Source: Actinomycetota bacterium (GTDB lineage: Bacteria; Actinomycetota; Thermoleophilia; Gaiellales; Gaiellaceae). From it: DNA of 6,644 nucleotides. The position numbers and the translations under genes are program-made. Below, one piece after another: positions 1 through 5,800 of the stretch. The stretch lies in NCBI GenBank assembly GCA_013812265.1, contig JACCTQ010000287.1, forward strand, positions 1 to 6,644, in the 5' to 3' direction. Position 1 is the stretch's first letter; every line of letters starts with the position of its first letter. The notes beneath the pieces were generated by a model. That model searched no databases, had not been told where the DNA came from, and saw only the letters and a program-made list of their open reading frames with translations.

Positions 1-55
1 GCGACGAGCAGGCCGAACTGGCGCGCGTTCGCGCGCAGTCCGAGCTGAAGCGTGC

Positions 56-811
56 TCACGCTTGGACTGCGACGCGGCCGGTGCGGTTGGCGGCGACGAT
101 CGCCGCCTGGTCCGCGGGAGGCGGAGGCACATTGACGAGCAGGGCCTGCGCGAAGCTGCCGGCGTGAGCGTGCGCGAGCGCCTCGTTGTGGGTGCGCTCG
201 AATCCGATCGAGGAGAACGGATTGCTGGAGAGCGCGCGGCCGCAGACCGAGCCGCCGAAGTGGCTCGGGTAGACGAGCACCCCGTCGGGCAGCTCGAGCA
301 GACGGCCAATCGAAGCGTGCAGTTGGCGGGCGAGCGGCTCCGGGTCGCCGCCGGCGTGCAGGTCGGGCCGGCCGACGTCGCCGACCAGCAGCGAGTCGCC
401 GGTGAAGACGAGCCAGGGCTCCTCATCGCCACGGCGACGATCGGCGACGACGTAGGCGTGATGAGCCGGGGCATGCCCCGGCGTCGCCAGCGCGCGGACC
501 CTCGTGTTGCCGAGCTCGACTGTCTGCCCATCGGCCAGAAGTACGTGGTCGAAGTGGACCTCGGCGCCGGCTGGCAGGTAGGCGGTCGCCCCGGTTGCCT
601 CCACGAGCGCCGGCAGGCCAGAGACGTGGTCGGCCTGCACGTGCGTCTCGAGTACGGCCACGATCGGAGCTCCGACGCGCTCGGCCTCGGCCACGTAGGC
701 ATGGACAAGCTCGACGTGCGGATCAACAACCGCCAGCGCCGATCTCGAGAGACAGCCGAACACGTAGCTCGCGCACGCCGTCGGCTCGTACAGGTACGGA
801 CGGAAGATCAT
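56..811 (-). CDS. ETHE1-like MBL-fold persulfide dioxygenase / hydrolase
   Basis: This 251-residue protein is a single metallo-beta-lactamase-fold domain of the ETHE1/glyoxalase II-like group. Members oxidise glutathione- or other low-molecular-weight persulfides to sulfite in the cytoplasm using one iron. Visible motifs are THVQADH at residues 56-62, PGH ending at H113, FTGD ending at D139, GRPD at 147-150 (the Arg is conserved in ETHE1) and YPSH ending at H184. In human ETHE1 the iron ligands are the first His of THxHADH, the PGH His and the TGD Asp, and all three are kept. The second His of HxHxDH is Gln59, which argues against a two-zinc glyoxalase II. A Cys-Gly-Arg segment near 190-192 and the GFERTHN motif at 203-209 are typical of bacterial homologues. 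No rhodanese domain is fused. ATG at 811 is supported by the family-like N-terminus, although no Shine-Dalgarno sequence precedes it. It is divergent from a LysR gene. The family is fairly certain; the exact substrate is inferred. Confidence 0.88.
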   Translation of the reverse strand: MIFRPYLYEPTACASYVFGCLSRSALAVVDPHVELVHAYVAEAERVGAPIVAVLETHVQADHVSGLPALVEATGATAYLPAGAEVHFDHVLLADGQTVELGNTRVRALATPGHAPAHHAYVVADRRRGDEEPWLVFTGDSLLVGDVGRPDLHAGGDPEPLARQLHASIGRLLELPDGVLVYPSHFGGSVCGRALSSNPFSSIGFERTHNEALAHAHAGSFAQALLVNVPPPPADQAAIVAANRTGRVAVQA

Positions 812-884
812 GGCTTGAGCAGCTTGAGCCTAGGTACAGCGCGATACCATGGGCAAGACGAATATCCCGATGGGAGGTATCGTC
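812..884. promoter_or_regulatory. Divergent promoter/operator between MBL and LysR genes
   Basis: The 73-bp gap between the two divergent starts contains an imperfect 19-bp dyad at 812-830 (7 of 9 arm positions pair). Its outer arms are GGCT and AGCC with exactly 11 bases between T815 and A827, which matches the T-N11-A rule of LysR-family sites. A second inverted repeat, CGATACC at 842-848 and GGTATCG at 876-882, lies towards the LysR start. A possible minus-strand promoter is TTGCCC (856-851), 18-nt spacer, TAGGCT (832-827); its -10 would overlap the dyad. A plus-strand TACCAT (845-850) is a weak -10 for the LysR gene. The repeats are visible; the promoter assignments are inference. Confidence 0.45.
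872..877 (+). promoter_or_regulatory. Shine-Dalgarno setting the LysR start
   Basis: GGGAGG ends 7 nt before the GTG at 885, an ideal spacing. The in-frame ATG at 849 has no such site, and the residues it would add show no family resemblance. This decides for the GTG start. The last two G residues belong to the right arm of the 842-882 inverted repeat, so pairing or protein binding there could also affect translation. Confidence 0.7.
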
Positions 885-1826
885 GTGGCCGATAGCGCGC
901 TTTCGCTTGTGTGGGACTCCACGCGCCTGCGCCTGCTGGTAGAGATCGGCCGGCAGGGCAGCGTCTCCGCCGCCGCCCGCGCCATCGGCATCGGGCAACC
1001 AACGGCGAGCGGGCACCTGCACACCCTCGAAGGGGCTGCCGGGCAGCGGCTGGTCGAACGCAACGGCCGCGGCAGCACGCTCACGGAAGCCGGCAAGCTG
1101 CTCGCACTCCACGCCGGCCAGGCGCTCCAGACGCTCCAGGCGGGCGAGGAAGAGCTCCGCCTCCTCTCCGGCCTCGAAGCCGGAACGATCCACATCGGCG
1201 CTTCCACGACTCCCGGCGTCTACCTCCTTCCCGACACGCTCGGCTGCTTCCGCCGTGACCACCCGAACGTCACCGTCGAAGTCGAGATCGCCTCGACCGG
1301 CGAGATCCTCGACCGGCTACTTGGCGGCCGCGTGCAACTTGCCCTCGTCGGCGAGACCGAGGCCGACGAGCGCATCCAGCTGGAGCCGTTCATCAGCGAC
1401 GAGATCGTCGGCGTCGCCAAGCCGGGCTTGCTCACGCTCCGGGGCGGCCGCGCCAACCCGAAGGAGCTCGCCGGCCAGACCTTCCTTGTCCGCGAAGCGC
1501 GCTCGAGCACGCGCAGAGTGAGCGAGCGGGCGCTTGGGAGCGCGCGCATCTGGCCGCAGTGCACCTGGGAGCTCGACTCGAGCGAGGCGATCAAGCGGGC
1601 CGCGCGCGAGGGGCTCGGAGTCGCTTTCCTCTCCCGCTACGCCGTCGCGGAGGAGATCGAGCGTGGCGAGCTGGAGCCGTTTCGGATCGGCAAGCCGCTC
1701 GAGCGTAACCTCTACGTCGCCCGACTCGCACGACGACCGTTCTCGCCCAGCGAACGCGCTTTCCTCGCGACCCTCACCCTCTGCTGCTCCAAGAACGAGA
1801 CCTACGCGGCCGACTGCGTCCGCTAG
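885..1826 (+). CDS. LysR-family transcriptional regulator (CysL/CysB-like)
   Basis: The protein has 313 residues from the GTG at 885, close to the usual 300 or so for LysR regulators. The N-terminal winged helix-turn-helix lies at about 12-70, with the recognition region SVSAAARAIGIGQPTASGHL at 27-46 followed by LHTLE and the RxxxLTEAG element. A linker helix (about 72-96) leads to the periplasmic-binding-like effector domain from about 100 to 295, which opens with GTIHIGAS and carries AIKRAAREGLGVAFLSRYAV at 236-255, a typical second-lobe segment. It resembles regulators of sulfur assimilation or carbon fixation (CysL, CbbR). It probably controls the divergent MBL gene and itself through the shared 73-bp region, with a sulfur metabolite as a reasonable but unproven effector. 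The last residues, LCCSKNETYAADCVR, are unusual: three cysteines in a tail that shows no family pattern. Confidence 0.88.
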   Translation: MADSALSLVWDSTRLRLLVEIGRQGSVSAAARAIGIGQPTASGHLHTLEGAAGQRLVERNGRGSTLTEAGKLLALHAGQALQTLQAGEEELRLLSGLEAGTIHIGASTTPGVYLLPDTLGCFRRDHPNVTVEVEIASTGEILDRLLGGRVQLALVGETEADERIQLEPFISDEIVGVAKPGLLTLRGGRANPKELAGQTFLVREARSSTRRVSERALGSARIWPQCTWELDSSEAIKRAAREGLGVAFLSRYAVAEEIERGELEPFRIGKPLERNLYVARLARRPFSPSERAFLATLTLCCSKNETYAADCVR

Positions 1827-1849
1827 CCGCGCCGCCGCAAGCTGTCGAC

Positions 1850-2143
1850 ATGACACACGAGCAGCCAAGATCAGGAAAGCGCGGGACCGAGCAGTCCCTC
1901 CGAAGCGGACTCACGGTTCCCTCGCGGTCTGCTCTTCCTGGCCGCAGTGGCAGTGCTTGGAGTGGTCGTAGCCAGCACCCTCCTCTGGTACTCCTCCGGC
2001 GAGAAGACGGAGGACTTCGCCGGCGTCCCATTCATTGATCCCGGCCCGATTCACGTGCATGGGCTCGGGATCAACCCGGCTGACGGCTCACTCTTCATCG
2101 CGACCCACACACCGGACTCTTTCGGGTCGGCAAGGACACGGCT
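1850..2143 (+). pseudogene. Membrane-anchored F510_1955/sialidase-like protein, N-terminal fragment, frameshifted
   Basis: From ATG 1850 the first frame gives a basic, polar N-terminus (MTHEQPRSGKRG...) and hits TGA at 2036. The convincing protein continues in the next frame from about 1911: RFPRGLLFLAAVAVLGVVVA, then STLLWYSSGEK, a single transmembrane anchor, followed by IHVHGLGINPADGSLFIATH. That last stretch is characteristic of exo-sialidase/F510_1955-type beta-propeller proteins. The helix begins upstream of the first possible in-frame start (GTG 1947), so that start would cut the anchor, and a one-base shift near 1900-1917 is more likely. At 2107-2113 the frame must change again to continue as TGLFRVGKD. 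After about 2143 the propeller sequence stops and an unrelated domain follows. About 70 residues of a family that usually runs to several hundred remain. It is almost certainly not functional as a sialidase-like protein. Confidence 0.65.
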
Positions 2144-2611
2144 GCGACCGAGACGCGCAAGGCGCGCGGCGAGGAGCGGCAGTGGGACGAGGCATCGTTC
2201 TTCGCCGAGCTCGAGAGCAAGCGTGGCGCGACTGAAGCTCGCGTCGCGCGCGAGCTGCTCGAGTGGGCGAGCATGCAATTGCCGCGTTTCACCTGGGGCA
2301 AGGGCAAGGTCGACGGATCGTTCATCCCCGTGCTGGACCACAACGGGCAGCCGCACTACCCGCTCGCCGTCTACACCTACGGCCGGCTCGAGATCCAGTT
2401 CCAGTGGCTCACCCGACCCCCGTTCGACGACCTCGAGCTCCGCCATGAGTTTCTAAGTCGCCTGAACGGGATCCCAGGCGTCTCCTTTCCCGAAGATGCC
2501 ATCACACGCCCGAGCATCCAGCTCTCTCTGCTGGCCACGGACCCCGCCGCACTCCAGTCGCTCAAGGACGCCCTCGACTAGTTCTGCGAGACGGTGCGTA
2601 CGCGCGTTTAG
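2111..2611 (+). pseudogene. Uncharacterised C-terminal domain (WGKGK / PPFD / DAIT motifs) fused to sialidase-like remnant
   Basis: One frame is open from 2039 to the TAG at 2579-2581. After the TGLFRVGKD remnant (2111 on) comes RQWDEASFFAELESKRG, an ELLEWA helix, FTWGKGKVDGSFIPVLDHNG, then YTYGRLEIQFQW, TRPPFDD, RLNGIPGVSFPEDAITRP and a C-terminal helix ending LKDALD. I recall this module (WDE-SFF, WGKGK-DGSF-P, EIQFQW, PPFD, IPGV-DAIT) at the C-termini of uncharacterised bacterial proteins; I cannot name a domain or activity for it. Relatives typically end in a Trp-Phe segment after the final LD. Here the codon after LD is TAG and is followed by TTC TGC GAG ACG GTG CGT and then TAG at 2609-2611, consistent with a Trp TGG changed to amber about ten codons early. 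No ribosome binding site or good start precedes the domain on its own; ATG 2273 would begin inside it. Expression is doubtful. Confidence 0.6.
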
Positions 2612-2676
2612 AGCTGATGTGAAACGGCCGTCGTGGTAGGGACCGCGCGCCGCCTGCGACTCGTACAGCTCTTTAG

Positions 2677-2940
2677 ATGCGCCTGACCGCGCTGTTCGTT
2701 GCCACCCTCGTTTTCGCCACGCTCGCCCTCGCGGCTGGCACCGGGCGGATCATCTCCTCCCACGGCGTTCGCGTCGTCGTCCCGTCAGGATGGCAGCGGG
2801 CTCAAGCAGCGAGCGCAGCGCCGGTGACCGACCCGAGCACACTCGTCGTGGTCGGAACCGCGGGTGTCCGGCCGAGGCATCGCAGTGCCAGATCGCCGCG
2901 TACCGACTTCCTCCGAGAGCTGCGATCGTGGTAGTGGTCG
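2677..2940 (+). pseudogene. Small secreted protein of unknown function, frameshifted and truncated
   Basis: ATG 2677 opens a clear signal peptide (MRLTALFVATLVFATLALAA, cleavage expected near residues 20-21) followed by SSHGVRVVVPSGWQRAQAAS and TDPSTLVVVGTAGVRPRH. This looks like a family of actinobacterial exported hypothetical proteins with a PSGW motif. From about 2880 the continuing family-like sequence, SQCQIAAYRLPPRAAIVVVV, is found one frame over, which means one base is missing around 2875-2880. Read without correction, the frame runs into arginine/serine-rich sequence and stops at 2934. Even in the corrected frame, likeness ends at about 2937, and the 3' end of the converging AbiEi remnant lies just beyond at 2972. 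The gene is therefore both frameshifted and cut short. I do not know the function of the family. Confidence 0.5.
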
Positions 2941-2971
2941 CGCCTTGGCCCTACATGCCGTATCCAGGCCG

Positions 2972-3474
2972 TCACGCGTCCTCGGCTTTCCGCGAGGACC
3001 GATCGACGAACGCTCGGACGCGCGTAGGGCGGCCGGCTGCCGCGGCGCGCAGGCGCCCAGGCGTCGTCAGGCCGCGATCGAGTGCTTGGCGGGGACCGCG
3101 AGCTCGATCTGCTCCAGCTGGGTTCCGGCCTCCAGTGAGTCGACGATGGTGCGGTCGGGGTTCGTTGCGACGACGCCGGAGACGCGGCGCGTCTCGCTCG
3201 GGCCGGGCGGATGCTCGAGCGTATGGAAGCGAACGCCGGAACGGGGGCGTTGGCCGCGCTTCTCCCGTGGGACAGTCATGTGAACGGCGTTGGGGATCAC
3301 ATCGGAGAGCTCGTAGAGCTCGAGCGCGCTCTCATGCGAGACGATCGCCGGCACGTTCGCCAGCCCGAGCCATGCAGCGACCACGAACGCGTCGAAGACG
3401 CGGGGTCGCACTTCCGGCTCGGCCGTTGCGAGCGACTCAGTCAGATCGTGGAAGGTTGCTGAGTCTCGCAAGCG
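2972..3474 (-). pseudogene. AbiEi-family antitoxin remnant, 5'-truncated and frameshifted
   Basis: The minus-strand frame from TTG 3471 contains AFVVAAWLGL, then VSHESALELYELSDVIPNAV, HMTVPREKRG, NPDRTIVDSLEAGTQLEQIE and LAV. This is the body of type IV AbiEi-family antitoxins, which act as transcriptional repressors of the abiE operon and neutralise the nucleotidyltransferase toxin AbiEii. The uninterrupted frame ends at 3067, but the family-like C-terminus RQALDRGLTTPGRLRAAAAG...RVRAFVDRSSRKAEDA continues in another frame to the TGA at 2972-2974. The two join if two bases are removed from the G run at 3091-3094 (plus strand). Upstream, a TGA at 3475-3477 closes the frame and I find no winged-helix N-terminus in any frame. 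No AbiEii gene follows downstream. The rejoined remnant is about 165 residues. Non-functional status is inferred. Confidence 0.7.
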
Positions 3475-3686
3475 TCATCGATGTCGATGGCGCCTGTGAC
3501 TCGATGGAACGCCTCGCGCCCATTCTCGGCGGGCCAGCGCCCCGGCAGGGGCGACCGCCGAGCCCGCAGGGTCTCGTGCTCACCGCCCGCGCACGCGCGG
3601 CCTTCAGCTTTACCCGAGCAGACTGCGCGCGATCTGAACGTCCACGGCATCGACCGGTCGGACGGTCGAATCCTTTGGTGAAATCA
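3475..3686. other. Spacer without recognisable gene
   Basis: Both strands have open frames here because of base composition, but none gives a recognisable protein, a start with a ribosome site, or a continuation of the neighbouring AbiEi remnant. The only local structure I see is a perfect 10-bp palindrome, CGACCGGTCG, at 3651-3660. The stretch may hold the eroded 5' part of the AbiEi gene plus the upstream region of the TetR gene. Confidence 0.4.
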
Positions 3687-3710
3687 GATAGACTCTCTAT
3701 CCAATTAATG
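3675..3710 (+). promoter_or_regulatory. TetR promoter with palindromic operator
   Basis: GATAGA (3687-3692), CTC, TCTATC (3696-3701) is a perfect 6-bp inverted repeat with a 3-nt centre, a typical TetR operator geometry, ending 6 bases before ATG 3708. TTGGTG at 3675-3680 and TATCCA at 3698-3703 are 17 nt apart and could be the -35 and -10. The operator would then fill the core promoter, and transcription would start on or next to the ATGATG, giving a leaderless mRNA. The palindrome is certain; the promoter boxes are weak. Confidence 0.6.
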
Positions 3711-4301
3711 ATGCCACGGAAATACGACATGAGCCGGCGCGCAGCCGCGCGCGAGGAGATGCGGCGGCGGATCGTGGAGGCAACGGCGAAGCTGCATGGG
3801 GAGAGGGGGGTGTTCGGCACCTCGTGGCGCGACATCGCCGACGAAGCTGACGTCTCGGTGGCCACGGTGTACTCCTACTTTCCTTCGCTCGACCAGCTGC
3901 TGCCCGCCTGCGGCCAGCTCGTGATGGAGCGGGCGCGGCCGCCGTCGCCCGACGCGGCCCCAGCGGTCATCGGTGACGCGCGGGATTTACTAGAGCGCCT
4001 CAGGCGCGTCGCGCGTGAGCTCTTCGGGTTCTACGAGCGCGGTGGACCGCACCTCGAGGTCGATGCGCGCGAGCGAGAGCTCCCGGGGGTGCGTGAATGG
4101 GAGGAGTCTCAGCGCGCCACCGTCCTCGCCTTCGTTCGCGAAGCGCTCGCGCACCGCGCCGACGTGCGCAAGGCGAGGCTCGTCAGCGCGTTCTTCGACC
4201 TTCCCACCTACAAAGCCCTCCGCACTCGCGGAGCTAGTCCGAGCAGGGCCGCCGAGACGGTGGCCGAGCTCGCCGCTTGTCTGGTCGAGCGCGACGAATG
4301 A
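3708..4301 (+). CDS. TetR-family transcriptional repressor
   Basis: The protein has 197 residues from ATG 3708. ATG 3711 and ATG 3729 are alternatives; a weak GGAA precedes the last. The N-terminal TetR DNA-binding domain spans about 13-65: REEMRRRIVEATAKLHGERG, then the helix-turn-helix TSWRDIADEADVSVATVYSYF at about 38-58. Family hallmarks are the A-x-L-x-x-x-x-G start and the VYSYF end of the recognition helix. The rest is a helical ligand-binding domain with no family-level signature I can assign. It is the first gene of an operon with the cupin and methyltransferase genes (24 nt to the cupin start). The palindrome at 3687-3701 implies it represses itself and both downstream genes until a small molecule binds. 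The same frame stays open far upstream (from 2790), but that part is not protein-like for this family. Ligand unknown. Confidence 0.9.
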   Translation: MMPRKYDMSRRAAAREEMRRRIVEATAKLHGERGVFGTSWRDIADEADVSVATVYSYFPSLDQLLPACGQLVMERARPPSPDAAPAVIGDARDLLERLRRVARELFGFYERGGPHLEVDARERELPGVREWEESQRATVLAFVREALAHRADVRKARLVSAFFDLPTYKALRTRGASPSRAAETVAELAACLVERDE

Positions 4302-4315
4302 TCAATCCACCGAAT

Positions 4316-4320
4316 GGAGG
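4316..4320 (+). promoter_or_regulatory. Shine-Dalgarno setting the cupin start
   Basis: GGAGG lies 5 nt upstream of ATG 4326. The earlier in-frame ATG at 4314 overlaps this site and would add only four residues, so 4326 is preferred. Confidence 0.7.
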
Positions 4321-4325
4321 TACCG

Positions 4326-4835
4326 ATGGACACAGCCACCGCCAAGAATCGCCTTGAAGAGGAGCCCGTGCTGAAACCCGCCTTTGTCGCCAGCGACGAG
4401 GGAGAAGCGCGCTGGTGGGGCGGGGGGCTCGCTGTTCTCAAGGCGACCGCCGCAGACACCGGCGGGCAGATGACGATCGTCGAAGTGACCGAGCCGCCGG
4501 GTACCGAGGCGCCCCTGCACGTCCACCACAAGGAGGACGAGGCGTTCTGGGTCCTCGACGGAGACGTCACGTTCCGGATCGGAGAGACGACGATCGAGGC
4601 GCACGTCGGCGACTACGCCTTCGGGCCGCGCCACATCCCGCACCGGTACACCGTCGGCGACGCGGGTTGCCGGATGCTGTTCATCCTCACCCCCGGAGGC
4701 TTCGAGGACCTGGTGCTGGCGATGAGCGAGCCCGCTGGTGCGCGCACCCTCCCACCGCCGTCGACCGAGGAGCCGGACCTGGCGCAGATCAACGCGATCG
4801 CAGAGGCGCACGGCGGTGAGGTGCTCGATGGCTGA
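4326..4835 (+). CDS. Single-domain cupin protein
   Basis: This 169-residue protein has one conserved cupin beta-barrel, a small cytoplasmic metal-binding fold. Cupin motif 1 fits the consensus: G59, H65, H67, E72 and G79 (HVHHKEDEAFWVLDG). Motif 2 is GDYAFGPRHIPHRYTV from G95, supplying P101 and the metal ligand H106. The expected His-His-Glu-His metal set is thus complete (H65, H67, E72, H106), so it could be a dioxygenase, isomerase or other metal enzyme of the quercetinase-like kind. The C-terminal tail of about 40 residues (TLPPPSTEEPDLAQINAIAE) is typical of stand-alone bacterial cupins of this size. The gene starts 24 nt after the TetR stop, and its last 8 nt overlap the methyltransferase start, so the two are probably translationally coupled. 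Substrate and metal cannot be told from the sequence. Confidence 0.88.
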   Translation: MDTATAKNRLEEEPVLKPAFVASDEGEARWWGGGLAVLKATAADTGGQMTIVEVTEPPGTEAPLHVHHKEDEAFWVLDGDVTFRIGETTIEAHVGDYAFGPRHIPHRYTVGDAGCRMLFILTPGGFEDLVLAMSEPAGARTLPPPSTEEPDLAQINAIAEAHGGEVLDG

Positions 4836-5649
4836 GGTCGAGCAAGAGGCCAAGGGGACCGGGACAGCTCAGGCTGAGCTCTGGGGCGAGCGCGCCCGCG
4901 ACTGGGCCGATGTGATGGAAGGCTGGAACGGCTGGGGCGTGCCCGTCTATAGGCACATCCTCGAGCGGATCCCCGTCCGCGGCGACACCGCCCTGCTCGA
5001 CGTCGGCTGCGGGGCGGGGCGCTTTTGCCGCATCGCCGCGGACCGGGGGGCCAAGGTCTCGGGCCTCGACGCGACGCCGGCTCTGGTCGAGATCGCGCGG
5101 GAGCGGATCCCAGACGGCGATTTCCGGGTCGGCGAGATGGAGGAACTGCCGTGGGCTGACGACTCGTTCGACGTCGTCACCGGTTTCAACTCCTTCTTCA
5201 TCGCGGCGCACATGGTCGACGCGCTCGCTGAGGCGCGCCGTGTGACACGGCCCGGAGCGCCCGTCGCCATGACCGTCTTCGGTCGGCCGGAGCGCTGCCA
5301 GTCGACCGCGATGTTCGAGGCGATCGCCGGGCTCCTGCCGGCGAAACCGGCGGATGAGGACAAGAAGACGAGTCAGGCGCTGCACGAGGAGGGCACGCTC
5401 GAGGCGCTCGCCACGCAGGCCGGCCTTACTCCGGAGGAAGCCGGCTACATCGAGCTGGTCGAGAGCTACCCCAATCTCGAGACGATGCTCCGCGGGGTTA
5501 TGGCGGCGCCGCCGATGGTCCGCGCGGGTCGGGCGGTAGGGGACGACGCGGTTCGCGACGCGCTCACCGAGGTCTTCCGGGCATTCGAAACCCCAAGCGG
5601 GAGCTACGCGCTCGAGGAGGAGGTCCGCTACCTGATCGCCACGCGGTGA
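4828..5649 (+). CDS. Class I SAM-dependent methyltransferase (UbiE/COQ5-like)
   Basis: The protein has 273 residues from ATG 4828, preceded by GGTGAGG at 4815-4821. The Rossmann-fold methyltransferase core is clear: motif I LLDVGCGAGRF at 57-67 binds SAM, GLDAT with D81 is the acidic post-strand-2 residue that contacts the ribose, and EMEELPWADDSFDVVTGFNS at 103-122 covers motifs II/III of the UbiE type. RRVTRPGAPVAMTVFGRPE follows as the strand-5 region. The first 45 residues (LWGERARDWADVMEGWNGW) form a helical substrate-side cap, and residues 155-230 hold an insert like those of small-molecule methyltransferases. It sits last in the operon, overlapping the cupin gene by 8 nt, so it may act on the same compound as the cupin protein. 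Methyl acceptor unknown. Confidence 0.9.
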   Translation: MAEVEQEAKGTGTAQAELWGERARDWADVMEGWNGWGVPVYRHILERIPVRGDTALLDVGCGAGRFCRIAADRGAKVSGLDATPALVEIARERIPDGDFRVGEMEELPWADDSFDVVTGFNSFFIAAHMVDALAEARRVTRPGAPVAMTVFGRPERCQSTAMFEAIAGLLPAKPADEDKKTSQALHEEGTLEALATQAGLTPEEAGYIELVESYPNLETMLRGVMAAPPMVRAGRAVGDDAVRDALTEVFRAFETPSGSYALEEEVRYLIATR

Positions 5650-5800
5650 CCGTTGTCGCCTCCCACGGCCTCGCCCTGTCCGAGCTCCCGGGCCAGTCCC
5701 GGCTGAGCGTTCTGCTCGTGGCCTAACCACCCGCAAGCCGGGTCCTGACGAAAACAGGTCAAGCGGTCGTTGGTGTCTATTCCAGAATCCGGTGATGTTA

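Noticed and set aside
21..36. Perfect GCGCGCG-TT-CGCGCGC palindrome downstream of the MBL stop, considered as a terminator
   Set aside because: There is no T-tract after it on the minus strand, and alternating GC runs are expected by chance in this DNA.
62..895. Long plus-strand open frame of 277 codons over the MBL gene
   Set aside because: It is antisense to a well-supported MBL gene and its arginine-rich translation has no family features.
1947..2456. Uninterrupted 169-codon reading from GTG 1947 as a real gene
   Set aside because: It begins inside the transmembrane helix and, after 2110, becomes arginine/serine-rich out-of-frame translation of another domain.
2790..3707. In-frame upstream extension of the TetR gene (a 503-codon reading)
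   Set aside because: It is open only because stop codons are rare at this base composition; it crosses two gene remnants, and the TetR family starts at about 3708.
5685..5705. CCGGG/CCCGG hairpin after the methyltransferase gene, considered as a terminator
   Set aside because: The stem is only 5 bp, no T-run follows, and outer arms do not pair.
4789..5736. Minus-strand open frame of 315 codons opposite the methyltransferase
   Set aside because: It is a shadow of the methyltransferase gene; the sense frame has all SAM-binding motifs.
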